44,522 nucleotides of DNA from the NCBI GenBank assembly GCA_910583615.1, contig CAJTXP010000034.1, positions 1-44,522 of the forward strand, given 5' to 3'. This document shows, piece by piece, positions 25,573 to 33,164 of the stretch. This stretch comes from an uncultured Lachnospiraceae bacterium. GTDB lineage: Bacteria > Bacillota > Clostridia > Lachnospirales > Lachnospiraceae. The notes under the pieces were generated by a model. It ran no database searches, had not been told where the DNA came from, and saw only the letters and a list, made by a program, of their open reading frames with translations. The stretch's first letter is position 1, and each line of letters starts with the position of its first letter. A program made the translations under genes and the position numbers.

Positions 25573-26061
25573 TCACATTCCTGTCACATGAATCACATTG
25601 CCGTGCTGTTCGATCATTTTCAGCAGATCTTCGGTCCTTAGCCAGACCGTCGCCGTATTGTCATTGGGATGTACGCCGATCAGCCCCGGCGCATCCGCAA
25701 ACGCCTGATCCAGGAAAAACTGCACTCTGCACGCCTCATCGTTGAGCAGGCCCAGAGGCGTCACCGCTCCGGGAATGAGTCCCAGCAGGTCCATAAGGTC
25801 CCGTTCCGAGGCAAAGCTCAGACGCCTTGTCTGATGTTTCTGCCGGAATTCATTCAGGTCAACCCGCTTGTCCCCTTTCACGGTTATGAGGTAATAGTTC
25901 CGCTTTTTATCGTCGCGCACAAAGAGATTTTTGGCGTCGGCCTCCGGATAGGGAAGGGCAACGTCTGAAAGCTCTTCCATGTTATAGACCGCCTTGTGTT
26001 CCGTGATCTCGTGCCAGATCTTCCGGCTCTTCAGATATTCATAAATTTCCTGTTTGTTCAT
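25573..26061 (-). CDS. YbaK/ProX-type prolyl-tRNA editing protein
   Basis: 162 aa, the normal length of a free-standing editing protein. Motifs: EADAKNLFVRDDKKRNYYLITV with the catalytic lysine, FASERDLMDLLGLIPGAVTPLGLLND with the GxxP loop, and IGVHPNDNTATVWLRTEDLL. These enzymes hydrolyse alanine or cysteine wrongly attached to tRNA-Pro. The start is the ATG behind GGAGGTGG; a much longer in-frame extension to 26472 only runs antisense-like through the neighbouring gene. Its start overlaps the end of the upstream gene by 23 nt. Confidence 0.88.
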   Translation of the reverse strand: MNKQEIYEYLKSRKIWHEITEHKAVYNMEELSDVALPYPEADAKNLFVRDDKKRNYYLITVKGDKRVDLNEFRQKHQTRRLSFASERDLMDLLGLIPGAVTPLGLLNDEACRVQFFLDQAFADAPGLIGVHPNDNTATVWLRTEDLLKMIEQHGNVIHVTGM

Positions 26062-26620
26062 ACTTCCACCTCCGCTTTGGCATACATTGGAGACCATCCG
26101 CATTCTGTCCATTATGGCTTTTTCTGCGCAGCCTTTTTCGTAACAGAGACAATTCCGCTTTTGGAAACGCCTCCCTGTATCTGGAATTTTGCCATGCCTC
26201 ATATCCTTCGCCATAACTGCAGCATTGGAAGGCATGGCAGACCGAAGCAGAAAAAGGATACAGAAATGTATTGATTTCCAGTATTCTGTCTGAACTTCTG
26301 GTATATCGGCGCAGTTCTTCCCCTTCCAGCGGCATTCCAAACGAGCAGCCTCCCTCAAAAAGTTCAATAGACAGAATGTCATGTTTCGAAACCAGATGCC
26401 AGATCCAGCTGCTGCTTTCCCCATGCCAGCAAAGCCATTTTTCCTTTTCCGGCCCGTCGAATAATTCCGCAAACGTTTTCAGAAAAATTCCGGGCATCTG
26501 CAGGCCGCCCAGATAAGAATTGGATAATCGTACCCGTTTCCCTGCCGTCTCTATCTCCGCAAAGATCCAACCATATTCCACTTTCCATATTCTGAATGCT
26601 GCATCCTCCATGTTTTCCAT
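26039..26620 (-). CDS. 193-aa hypothetical protein
   Basis: Soluble and Trp/Phe-rich in the first 130 residues (WKVEYGWIFAEIE, NSYLGGLQMPGIFLKTF, WLCWHGESSSWIWHLVSKHDI), which look like a compact strand-rich domain. The last 30 residues are basic and of low complexity (LRKRLRRKSHNGQN, PKRRWKYEQ), as if reading past an original stop. CAGGAGT lies directly before the first ATG, and the ATG three codons later is an alternative. It overlaps the editing-protein gene. Family not recognised; it sits among immunity-like genes. Confidence 0.5.
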   Translation of the reverse strand: MENMEDAAFRIWKVEYGWIFAEIETAGKRVRLSNSYLGGLQMPGIFLKTFAELFDGPEKEKWLCWHGESSSWIWHLVSKHDILSIELFEGGCSFGMPLEGEELRRYTRSSDRILEINTFLYPFSASVCHAFQCCSYGEGYEAWQNSRYREAFPKAELSLLRKRLRRKSHNGQNADGLQCMPKRRWKYEQTGNL

Positions 26621-26696
26621 ACTCCTGCAACGAACCTTCCCTGCAAATCCTGACGCAGAATTTCCGCATCCCGGCCTCCTGTTTCACAGAACTTTT

Positions 26697-26996
26697 TTAT
26701 TCCCAGTATTGAAAATCGTAACCATCCTCCGGTTCCCCGATCTCGTATCCCAGCGCTTCTGTCAATCTTTCTTTCAGCTCGCGATACCATATCTCCCAGA
26801 CGTCATCCGGCATCGTACCTGCTATCTGAATCCCGCCCGGCTCTACAGATGCCCACAGGTCAATGCCCTCGCCGGTCCATCCCGGCCCCGCATCCGTCCC
26901 TGACCAATAGGGCATGGAGCGATAGACATTTCCAATCCTGGTCCATATCTCTTCCGGCGCTGTATAGTGGACATTTAAGTTTACATCATGCTCCAC
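26697..26996 (-). CDS. 99-aa hypothetical protein
   Basis: Soluble and acidic, with VHYTAPEEIWTRIGNVYRSMPYW, GEGIDLWASVEPGGIQIAG and a helix VWEIWYRELKERLTEALG. The start is taken as GTG at 26996 because AAAGGAGG lies 6 nt upstream; the ATG seven codons earlier overlaps that site. I recognise no named family. The layout (helix, strands with Trp and Gly, helix) resembles small immunity proteins. Confidence 0.5.
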   Translation of the reverse strand: MEHDVNLNVHYTAPEEIWTRIGNVYRSMPYWSGTDAGPGWTGEGIDLWASVEPGGIQIAGTMPDDVWEIWYRELKERLTEALGYEIGEPEDGYDFQYWE

Positions 26997-27026
26997 AGGC
27001 TTCCTCCTTTCATGCAACGAACATAC

Positions 27027-27350
27027 TCAAAATACAGTCCGTATCAAGACCATATAAAGAATGGTCCCTACGAGTATACTGATCAGCGAATTTCGTTTCC
27101 AGCGCTGCAATACAACCACGCTCACAGCGGCGATGAGCTCCGGCAGTCCGAAAGGAGCAGCCGAGAATTCCCCATCCTTCAGGCAGTAGACAACCAGCAT
27201 TCCTATGATTGCCGACGGAAGCACTTTTCCCAGATAGACGATATACCCAGGCGTGTTTTTCCGGAAAACCAGAAACGGCAGAAAGCGCAGCAGCCATGTA
27301 AAGAACGCCATGGCCAGCACAAGAGCCGCAACATGTACGTCAAAATTCAT
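27027..27350 (-). CDS. azlD: AzlD-like branched-chain amino acid exporter small subunit
   Basis: 107 aa with four hydrophobic segments and the family pattern TWLLRFLPFLVFRK near the start and YLGKVLPSAIIGMLVVYCL in the middle. It is the small subunit that pairs with AzlC to export branched-chain amino acids. The start ATG overlaps the azlC stop (ATGA), so the pair is translationally coupled. The longer in-frame extension lies within azlC and is not used. Confidence 0.88.
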   Translation of the reverse strand: MNFDVHVAALVLAMAFFTWLLRFLPFLVFRKNTPGYIVYLGKVLPSAIIGMLVVYCLKDGEFSAAPFGLPELIAAVSVVVLQRWKRNSLISILVGTILYMVLIRTVF

Positions 27351-28054
27351 TCGGTTCCCTCCCTGTCCATCCTGATCCGGCTCTGAACAGCCGTTAAAAC
27401 AAGCGTAATCAAAAGCATGGCCGGAATCAGAAATTGTTCCGGTCCAAATAAAACCAGGCACAGCAGCGAACACAAAAAGCCTGTCAGCGCCGGAATATGG
27501 TTCCCTCCGGAAAGCCACTGCTCCGTAAAAGAAGCGATAAAAAGCGCCGTCATGGAGAATTCAATTCCCTCTGTGGAAAAGGGCAGTACGCTCCCCAGAA
27601 AACTCCCGATTACGCTTCCCGTAACCCAGTAGCACTGGTTAAAGAAAGAAACAAAAAAACGGTACCGACTGCCGGATGCTTCCTCAGGGACCTTTCCGTC
27701 GCAGAGGAGGGAATAGGTCTCATCCGTCAGGGAAAAGATCAGATACGGCTTGTATTTCCCTGTGTCCTTATAGCGTTCAATCATGGAAATGCTGTAAAAA
27801 AGATGACGCGCATTTACCATAATCGTTGTAAGTATCGCTGTGACAACCGAAGCGCCTCCGGCGATCAGGCCCACGCCCACATACTGCATGGAGCCTGCGT
27901 AAATAAAACTGCTCATGGCAAATGCCCAGAGTAATCCGTACCCTGCATTCCGAAGCAGGATCCCGAATCCGATTCCAAGGATGATATATCCGGCCAGTAC
28001 CGGAAGCGATTTATAAAATGCCTGTTTTAGCACAAAAGCGCTTTGGTTTTTCAC
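27347..28054 (-). CDS. azlC: AzlC-like branched-chain amino acid exporter large subunit
   Basis: 235 aa with about seven membrane segments. Family motifs: LAGYIILGIGFGILLRNAG, FIYAGSMQYVGVGL, NARHLFYSISM and SLTDETYSLL. The start is GTG at 28054, with GGGGAATC upstream. Consensus promoter elements lie at 28087-28115. It forms an operon with azlD and runs divergently from the SagB-type gene. No Lrp-type regulator lies next to it. Confidence 0.9.
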   Translation of the reverse strand: MKNQSAFVLKQAFYKSLPVLAGYIILGIGFGILLRNAGYGLLWAFAMSSFIYAGSMQYVGVGLIAGGASVVTAILTTIMVNARHLFYSISMIERYKDTGKYKPYLIFSLTDETYSLLCDGKVPEEASGSRYRFFVSFFNQCYWVTGSVIGSFLGSVLPFSTEGIEFSMTALFIASFTEQWLSGGNHIPALTGFLCSLLCLVLFGPEQFLIPAMLLITLVLTAVQSRIRMDREGTE

Positions 28055-28086
28055 GCTGATTCCCCGCTTTCTTTGGTTTCCATACC

Positions 28087-28115
28087 ATTATAGCTTTTTC
28101 GATCCAAAACGACAA
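28087..28115 (-). promoter_or_regulatory. Promoter of azlCD
   Basis: Minus-strand TTGTCG (28110-28115), 17-nt spacer, TATAAT (28087-28092), about 33 nt before the GTG start. Only 7 nt separate its -35 from that of the divergent promoter, so RNA polymerases may compete. Confidence 0.7.
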
Positions 28116-28122
28116 CTGTTAC

Positions 28123-28151
28123 TTTTCACATGTCCGAAGCCATGCTATAAT
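28123..28151 (+). promoter_or_regulatory. Promoter of the SagB-type gene
   Basis: TTTTCA (28123-28128), 17-nt spacer, TATAAT (28146-28151), about 100 nt before the start codon. The transcript would have a leader of some 95 nt in which I see no clear structure. Confidence 0.65.
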
Positions 28152-28251
28152 TGTCCAGACAGATCCTCGAAACCTGCATCCTGTCTGAAAACATACAGGA
28201 AACTCAATGTAAGATCCCTATAAACACCAGGAAAGAAAAGGAGGAAATTCC

Positions 28252-29037
28252 ATGAACGACAAAACCAGATACGAGATTATGAAAAACCGGGAGCTTTTGA
28301 AAGGATATCATGCAGCGGACGCCGGTGCGGAAGAGACCGATCAGCAGCAGAAGCTGCCTTCCATTCCCTGCCTTCAGGAAAAAAGGGGAACCGATACCAT
28401 TCCGCTCCCCACGGACTATGCGTCTCTTTCCTTTTCCGGAAACATCATGGAGCTGATCAGCGGGCGGGAAAGCAGGAGGACCTATGCCGACGCCCCTCTG
28501 TCTCTCCTGGAGCTGTCCTTCCTTCTGTGGAGCACCCAGGGAGTCCGCCGTTTTGCCGGGCACAAAAACCCGGTCACCTTCCGGAATGTCCCATCGGCCG
28601 GTTCCCGCCACAGCTTTGAGACCTTCCTGTTCGTCCATCAGGTGGAAGGATTGAAAAAGGGCATCTATCACTATCTTCCGCAGGAACACGAACTGGAGTT
28701 CTGGGATAGCCGCTCTGATTTTGACGAAGAACTGAAGGACGCCCTCTGCGGACAGCAGTTTGCCGCCTCCGCCCCGGTCCTCTTTGTATGGGCCTCCATC
28801 CCCTACCGGATGGAATGGCGCTATGGACAAAAAGCTGCCAAATACCTTCTGATCGACGCCGGGCATGTGTGCGAAAACCTGTATCTGGCCTGTGAATCCA
28901 TCGGCTGCGGCACCTGCGCCGTCGGCGCCTACGATCAGGACCGGATGGACGATCTTCTGGGATTTCCGCCCGGCCCCTCCGCGGACAGGAACTATATCTG
29001 CACGGTCTACGCCGCTCCGGTGGGGAGAAAAGCCTGA
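28252..29037 (+). CDS. SagB/ThcOx-type FMN nitroreductase
   Basis: 261 aa. After 75 variable residues the nitroreductase fold begins (ISGRESRRTYADAPLSLLELSFLLWSTQGVRRF), with TFRNVPSAGSRHSFETFLFV, GIYHYLPQEHELE and the C-terminal DAGHVCENLYLACESIGCGTCAVGAYDQDRMDDLLG. These enzymes use FMN to oxidise or reduce small substrates; SagB members oxidise azolines in peptides. No cyclodehydratase or precursor peptide gene is nearby, so this is one of the stand-alone members. AGGAGGAAATTCC precedes the ATG. Confidence 0.85.
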   Translation: MNDKTRYEIMKNRELLKGYHAADAGAEETDQQQKLPSIPCLQEKRGTDTIPLPTDYASLSFSGNIMELISGRESRRTYADAPLSLLELSFLLWSTQGVRRFAGHKNPVTFRNVPSAGSRHSFETFLFVHQVEGLKKGIYHYLPQEHELEFWDSRSDFDEELKDALCGQQFAASAPVLFVWASIPYRMEWRYGQKAAKYLLIDAGHVCENLYLACESIGCGTCAVGAYDQDRMDDLLGFPPGPSADRNYICTVYAAPVGRKA

Positions 29038-29047
29038 CAGCTTATGC

Positions 29048-29269
29048 TCAGTCCTGCTCCAGCACTACTTGAATAAACTTCCTCATCAGAGGAATATACG
29101 TAAGCACAAAAACTGCGGAAGCTGCGACGGACGCCGCTTTCCTGCCTTTGGCAGGAATCTGCATGCCCGCCAGAAGCCCCATGGAAAACAGGCAGAACTT
29201 CAGCAAAGCCATATCCTTCCAGCTGCTTTTCTGCAGATACCGGTCCGCGTACATAAATAGTTTTTTCAT
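29048..29269 (-). CDS. Small two-helix membrane protein (often labelled phosphate ABC permease-like)
   Basis: 73 aa. KKLFMYADRYLQKSSWKDMALLKFCLFSMGLLAGMQIP then a basic loop and ASVAASAVFVLTYIPLMRKFIQVVL; two membrane segments. Similar small proteins are widespread in Lachnospiraceae and carry an automatic phosphate-permease label that the sequence does not support. The start is the ATG with AAGGAGG 8 nt upstream, seven codons inside the longest frame. It ends facing the SagB-type gene. Confidence 0.7.
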   Translation of the reverse strand: MKKLFMYADRYLQKSSWKDMALLKFCLFSMGLLAGMQIPAKGRKAASVAASAVFVLTYIPLMRKFIQVVLEQD

Positions 29270-29286
29270 TCGTGTCAACCTCCTTT

Positions 29287-29559
29287 TCATTGGTTTGATG
29301 AGTGGACAGTTCCTCTTCGTTCATATATAAGGTCCGTGATCCCGTTATAGCTCTGGGTCTTAACCAGCTTCAGCGGGATCCGGCTTCCATTCTCTCCAAA
29401 CAGGCGGATCCCGTTTCCCAGCAGTATGGGAATCACAGAAATGTAATAGACATCTATCAGATCTTCCTTCCAAAGCTGCTGTACCAGATCAACGCCGCCT
29501 TCCCGGTCCGCGATATAACCATCCAGACTCATGGCGATAAACAAGATTACTTTCCTCAT
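29287..29559 (-). pseudogene. Dihydrofolate-reductase/RibD-C family gene with a large internal deletion
   Basis: The 90-residue frame starts as the family does (MRKVILFIAMSLDGYIADREGGVD) and ends as the family does (LVQQLWKEDLIDVYYISVIPILLGNGIRLF then a strand pair), but the roughly 80 residues normally lying between are absent; usual length is about 170-175. The join falls at a GGxD-L motif, where recombination between short repeats could have removed the middle in frame. The NADPH-binding loop is therefore missing and the product is unlikely to be an active reductase. The ribosome binding site AAAGGAG is intact. Confidence 0.75.
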
Positions 29560-29631
29560 CTGCAGTTCTCCTTTTCCTCTGAACCTCCGGTAAAAAGTCC
29601 ATGCTGAAACGCCGCGCAGCCAATACCCTGT

Positions 29632-30630
29632 TTACATTTTTTCATCCGGCATTTCCCCCGTCAAAACCGGCTCCTCCGAAAGGATCCGAACCGCAATCTC
29701 CCTTGCCGCCGCGCTGGACACATCCCTGTCTTCTTTCTGCCCCAGATAGACGCAGAAATACATCTCCTTTTCCTCATATTCCGCAAACCCGGTAAACCAG
29801 GCGTCCACGACGATTCCCTGAGCCATGCCCATCCCGGTCTTTCCGTAGATCAGCGGCGCTGTCTGCTCCTGACCCTCCAACAGCATGACCTGCTTTAATT
29901 CCCTTCTGGTTTCCTCCGAACAGACAGAATCCTCCCCGAAGATGCGTTCCATCACTTCTGTCTGCTCTCTCGGTGAAATCAGCAGAGACGATTCGATCCA
30001 GAATCCGGTCAGCGCACGATTGTTGTTATTCGTATTCAACCGCCCCTCCCAGTCGGAGATATCGCAGTTTCCATAGGAAAGTTCCTCCAGAACCTCCTGC
30101 ATCCGCTCCTGTCCAATCTCGTCAATCATTTCCCGAAAGTACCAGACGCAGGAGGCCCGGAACGCATCCGGAAAGTCAATATCCCGGTTCCACTGCTCAT
30201 TCCAGAAAATCTCTCCGCTCCACGTACGGGTGGACTGTTCCGGATGAAACAGACCGTCTTCCAGCGCAGCCAGAGACGAGACGATCTTAAACGTAGAACA
30301 CGGAGAACGCCTGGTCCGGGCAAGCTCTTCATTGTAAATCAGATACCGGCCAGCAGTAGCATCATACACCACCGCCGCCCCGTTCAAGCCGTCAAAATAT
30401 CCGGACCAGTCCATACTGATAACTTCCGGATCCTGCGCCTCACTGCCGGACGGCATCTCTTCCTCTCTCTCCGGCGGCAGCAAAATCTCTTCGCTTTCTT
30501 CCGCTTCTATCTCTTCATTGACCGGCTCCTTCTCTTCTGCAGCAGGCGTCTGACTGCGTGAACAGCCCATAAGCGCTGCAGCGCCAAAAACAAGCAGGCC
30601 AATCCGAATCCTGTATGTCCATTTTTTCAT
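29632..30630 (-). CDS. Class D (OXA-type) beta-lactamase lipoprotein
   Basis: 332 aa. A lipoprotein signal ends in LMGC (C23), followed by an acidic Glu/Pro linker to residue 75. The class D motifs are complete: STFK (S112-K115), SCV (S160-V162), YGN (Y186-N188) and KTG (K264-G266), then AWFTGF. In this class Ser112 forms the acyl-enzyme and Lys115 is carbamylated. Tethering to the membrane exterior resembles clostridial class D enzymes. A related possibility is a BlaR-type sensor domain, but there is no M56 part. The start has only a weak site (AAAGGA 14 nt upstream); a strong promoter lies at 30708-30736. Substrate range cannot be judged. Confidence 0.85.
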   Translation of the reverse strand: MKKWTYRIRIGLLVFGAAALMGCSRSQTPAAEEKEPVNEEIEAEESEEILLPPEREEEMPSGSEAQDPEVISMDWSGYFDGLNGAAVVYDATAGRYLIYNEELARTRRSPCSTFKIVSSLAALEDGLFHPEQSTRTWSGEIFWNEQWNRDIDFPDAFRASCVWYFREMIDEIGQERMQEVLEELSYGNCDISDWEGRLNTNNNNRALTGFWIESSLLISPREQTEVMERIFGEDSVCSEETRRELKQVMLLEGQEQTAPLIYGKTGMGMAQGIVVDAWFTGFAEYEEKEMYFCVYLGQKEDRDVSSAAAREIAVRILSEEPVLTGEMPDEKM

Positions 30631-30707
30631 AAATAATCATTTTTTCCTTTCACACTGGTACAGGCAGACACAGAAAATCCGTATGCCCTGAATCGTTTAT
30701 ACCTCTG

Positions 30708-30736
30708 ATTATAAAATAGCCGCCTGCTGTTTTCAA
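30708..30736 (-). promoter_or_regulatory. Promoter of the class D beta-lactamase gene
   Basis: Minus-strand TTGAAA (30731-30736), 17-nt spacer, consensus TATAAT (30708-30713), about 78 nt before the start. No BlaI-type dyad was seen, so expression may be constitutive. Confidence 0.72.
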
Positions 30737-30762
30737 CGCACACTTATATTAAATTTTCTCAA

Positions 30763-30791
30763 TTGACGCTTATATCTTTTCAGGGTATACT
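30763..30791 (+). promoter_or_regulatory. Promoter of the sugar acetyltransferase gene
   Basis: TTGACG (30763-30768), 17-nt spacer, TATACT (30786-30791), about 70 nt before the start codon; divergent from the beta-lactamase promoter. Confidence 0.7.
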
Positions 30792-30862
30792 GAATTTCAC
30801 CAGATACTTCGTTTTTACAAGTCTGCTATCCGAATTCAAAGAAATTTCAAAGGAGACAAACC

Positions 30863-31477
30863 ATGACCGAAAGAGAAAAAATGCTTGCCGGGCAGCTTTA
30901 CGACTGCGGCGATCCCGAGCTTCTGGCTCAGTGGCATAAGGCAAAAGACCTGATCCGGGACTACAATCAGGCGGATTCCGCGGACGCACAGACAAAAGAC
31001 CGGATCCTCTCTGAGCTTCTGGGAGGCAGAGGCAAAAACCTCTGGATCACCGCTCCGTTCTATGCCGACTATGGAAACAATATTTATTTTGGAAATAACT
31101 GTGAAGTGAACATGAACTGTACGTTTCTGGACGACAACCGGATCGTCATCGGCGACAACGCGCTCATTGCCCCCAACGTACAGATCTATACCGCCTTTCA
31201 TCCCACCAGCGCCGCAGAGCGCTTCGGACCGCCCCGGGAAGACGGTTCCTTTGCATTCTGCAAAACGCAGACCGCCCCGGTAATCATCGGAGACAACGTA
31301 TGGATCGGCGGCGGAGCTGTCCTGCTGCCCGGCGTCACCATCGGCAGCAACACCGTCATCGGCGCCGGCAGCGTCGTCACCAAAGACATTCCCTCCGATG
31401 TAGTCGCCTGCGGAAATCCCTGCAGGGTAATCCGAAAAAACGATGGGCACGGACAGGATCATGAAGTCAGACGATGA
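30863..31477 (+). CDS. Maltose/galactoside O-acetyltransferase (left-handed beta-helix)
   Basis: 204 aa, normal length. An N-terminal helical Mac domain (MTEREKMLAGQLYDCGDPEL) precedes hexapeptide repeats from about residue 75 (NNIYFGNNCEVNMNCTFLDDN, IVIGDNALIAPNVQIYTA), the catalytic histidine in TAFHPTSAAER, and the coil end VIIGDNVWIGGGAVLLPGVTIGSNTVIGAGSVV. It transfers acetyl from acetyl-CoA to a sugar. AAAGGAGACAAACC precedes the ATG. Confidence 0.93.
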   Translation: MTEREKMLAGQLYDCGDPELLAQWHKAKDLIRDYNQADSADAQTKDRILSELLGGRGKNLWITAPFYADYGNNIYFGNNCEVNMNCTFLDDNRIVIGDNALIAPNVQIYTAFHPTSAAERFGPPREDGSFAFCKTQTAPVIIGDNVWIGGGAVLLPGVTIGSNTVIGAGSVVTKDIPSDVVACGNPCRVIRKNDGHGQDHEVRR

Positions 31478-31499
31478 TCCGTAGAAGGAGAGAAACACT

Positions 31500-31555
31500 A
31501 CGGCAGACATTCTGATTGTGGAAGACGAAAAACAAAAATATGCCCAGAACAACCC
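31500..31555 (+). pseudogene. 5' remnant of a response regulator gene with lost start codon
   Basis: Behind an intact AAGGAG (31485-31490, 9-nt spacing) the frame reads T-ADILIVEDEKQK, the usual start of an OmpR-type receiver domain (MADILIVEDE), but the ATG is ACG. Similarity stops after about 13 codons, and a palindromic repeat begins 18 nt later at 31573. It looks like the stub left when a two-component gene downstream of the acetyltransferase was removed. Confidence 0.7.
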
Positions 31556-31572
31556 GGTCCGCTCTCAGCTTT

Positions 31573-31649
31573 GTCATTTTCACGGGATGGGTGGTCTGCG
31601 CCCTGGGCTTCTGTGATCCGCGCTCGTACGGAATGTATCGGACCCCCGT
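31573..31649. repeat. Short copy of the palindromic repeat at 12003-12213
   Basis: 77 bp with ends GTCATTTTCACGG and GTGAAAAGCAAC. Its inside (CTGCGCCCTGGGCTTCTGTG, then CGCTCGTACGGAATGTATCGGAC) matches the complement of the right part of the 12-kb element with few changes, while the central stems are missing. It lies between the response regulator stub and the DUF2284 gene. Confidence 0.8.
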
Positions 31650-31660
31650 GAAAAGCAACC

Positions 31661-32209
31661 TCAGCTTCCGAACAATATCATGCTGAAATAAACGACCGTA
31701 TCTCCTCCGTAATTCCAGCACAGCCCCATCTCCTCCGCCAGCTGCATAATCACGATCCCGTGACTCTCCAGGGAGGACAGGCGTTCCTCCGGATGACGGC
31801 ACGGCTCCTCCGGGCAGGCACATTTCTCACAGATGGCGCATCCGGTGGACAGCATATAAAAATCCCCCATTTTCCCGTTCAGTTCCGCCCGGATCTTCCT
31901 GCTGATCTCTTCATGACTGCTCTTTGCGCGCAGACAGACCTCCTTATCCCATGCATTTTCCACCTCAACTACTGTTGAAAAGAGGAAAAAGTTCCGGTAC
32001 TTCCGGCATTTGTCGATATTTTCACAAACATCCCCGCAGTAAGGCGGACACGCCCAGGAATGTCCGTAGCGCTCACAGTCCGTTTCGCATATATACCGTA
32101 CCTTATCCGAAAAAGGGATCTGGCTTGTATCCCCGAAACAGTACTCGCAGACCGGATAAGACAGTGCGATTGACTCTATGATCTCCTTTTTTTCCTGTTC
32201 TGTTTTCAT
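31661..32209 (-). CDS. DUF2284 cysteine-rich metal-binding protein
   Basis: 182 aa with about 14 cysteines in clusters: CEYC, then CETDCERYGHSWACPPYCGDVCENIDKC, and later TGCAICEKCACPEEPC. The second cluster with its preceding Gly-Cys-x-x-Cys looks able to hold iron-sulfur clusters or zinc. The DUF2284 family has no established reaction. Single gene; only a weak AAAGG precedes the ATG, and no good promoter is seen in the leader. The frame ends 12 nt from the palindromic repeat. Confidence 0.85.
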   Translation of the reverse strand: MKTEQEKKEIIESIALSYPVCEYCFGDTSQIPFSDKVRYICETDCERYGHSWACPPYCGDVCENIDKCRKYRNFFLFSTVVEVENAWDKEVCLRAKSSHEEISRKIRAELNGKMGDFYMLSTGCAICEKCACPEEPCRHPEERLSSLESHGIVIMQLAEEMGLCWNYGGDTVVYFSMILFGS

Positions 32210-32241
32210 ATTTTCAGCCTTTCCGTCAATCAGAAGCTATT

Positions 32242-32274
32242 AACTTGCGACTGAATTGCAACTGGTCGCAAGTT
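32242..32274. repeat. 10-bp inverted repeat hairpin in the DUF2284/lipoprotein gap
   Basis: AACTTGCGAC (32242-32251) pairs perfectly with GTCGCAAGTT (32265-32274) around a 13-nt loop; GGTCGCAA is repeated once more just after. It lies in the 297-nt gap 32210-32506, otherwise holding only the lipoprotein promoter. It could be an operator or a small repeat. Confidence 0.5.
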
Positions 32275-32442
32275 GGTCGCAATAATCTGAACTTTGCAGC
32301 AATTCTGTGGGAAACCATCAGCCTGCCACCACCACAATTTACCAGCATACAACAACATCGAACTGCCTCATTTGCATCAAACCGGCTAATTGGATTATGC
32401 AATGAAGTTCCTACTCAATATAAACTTTATTTGTAAAAGTAA

Positions 32443-32471
32443 TTTAAAATTCCGGACAGATATGATATGAT
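32443..32471 (+). promoter_or_regulatory. Possible promoter of the lipoprotein gene
   Basis: TTTAAA (32443-32448), 17-nt spacer and TATGAT (32466-32471). Two GGACAGAT copies (32454 and 32473) flank the -10 box and could be a binding site. Confidence 0.45.
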
Positions 32472-32506
32472 TAGGACAGATTTATAACGAGGAGGATCAT
32501 TTTCAG

Positions 32507-33145
32507 ATGAACAAAAAGATACTCAGGGGAATCGCCCTCATATTATCCATGACATTTCTGGCAGGCTGTTCCCCGAAGGAAGAAGAAACGCCGCCGAAGC
32601 TTCTCACGCTGGCAGAGTATTCCGTTCCTGTCACGATAGACGGCCTCGAGATCCTGGTCGGCACTACCACCCTGCAGCCCCTTCTGGATGCCGGACTTGC
32701 GGTCAAAATATCGGAATGGACCGGGGAGCAGGTAGTAGAACGGGACATTGACCCGGAAGAAACGCTTGCCGCAGGCACAAGCGAAACCGATATCTCTTTC
32801 TGGATCACCGATTCCGCATTTGCGCGCCTTTCTCTGGAAGCAGGTGGCGCGGACGTCCGGATGGGAGATGCCGTCATCTCCCGCCTTGCACTGCATCTGT
32901 CTCACCAGACGGACACGCTTCCGGATCAGGTTTCCATAAACGGCGTCCCTGTCACAGAACTGTCGCGTGCCAGAGCCGGAGAGATGTTTCCGGATTATGA
33001 ACAGGAGGATCTGTCCATCACGCAGCAGGGAGAAGATTATAAATGTACCTTTATGTTCATCCCCGGCACTTATGCGCTGTACCAGTTCTCTCTTGTAAAA
33101 GGCGAAAAAGAAGAATCCATCCTTCCGCCCTCCACCATCTGGTAA
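32507..33145 (+). CDS. Lipoprotein of unknown function
   Basis: 212 aa with a lipoprotein signal (MNKKILRGIALILSMTFLAGC). The mature part is acidic and strand-rich with two similar-length halves (LAEYSVPVTIDGLEILVGTT, ISFWITDSAFARLSLEAGGADVRMGDAVISRL). No family recognised. GAGGAGGATC lies before the ATG, and a perfect terminator follows. It is a single-gene transcript facing the 973-aa gene. Confidence 0.75.
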   Translation: MNKKILRGIALILSMTFLAGCSPKEEETPPKLLTLAEYSVPVTIDGLEILVGTTTLQPLLDAGLAVKISEWTGEQVVERDIDPEETLAAGTSETDISFWITDSAFARLSLEAGGADVRMGDAVISRLALHLSHQTDTLPDQVSINGVPVTELSRARAGEMFPDYEQEDLSITQQGEDYKCTFMFIPGTYALYQFSLVKGEKEESILPPSTIW

Positions 33146-33164
33146 TCCGTTTTCTGATCCTGTA

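Noticed and set aside
25573..26472. Extended 299-aa version of the prolyl-tRNA editing protein
   Set aside because: The family begins at MNKQEIYEYL, which has GGAGGTGG before its ATG; the extra 137 residues are a shadow of the neighbouring gene.
28119..28130. GTTACTTTTCAC as a third copy of the palindromic repeat
   Set aside because: It has no inverted partner or inner sequence and is explained as part of the SagB-type promoter (-35 TTTTCA).
28252..29037. RiPP biosynthesis locus around the SagB-type gene
   Set aside because: No SagC/D, precursor peptide or dedicated transporter nearby; AzlCD is an amino acid exporter.
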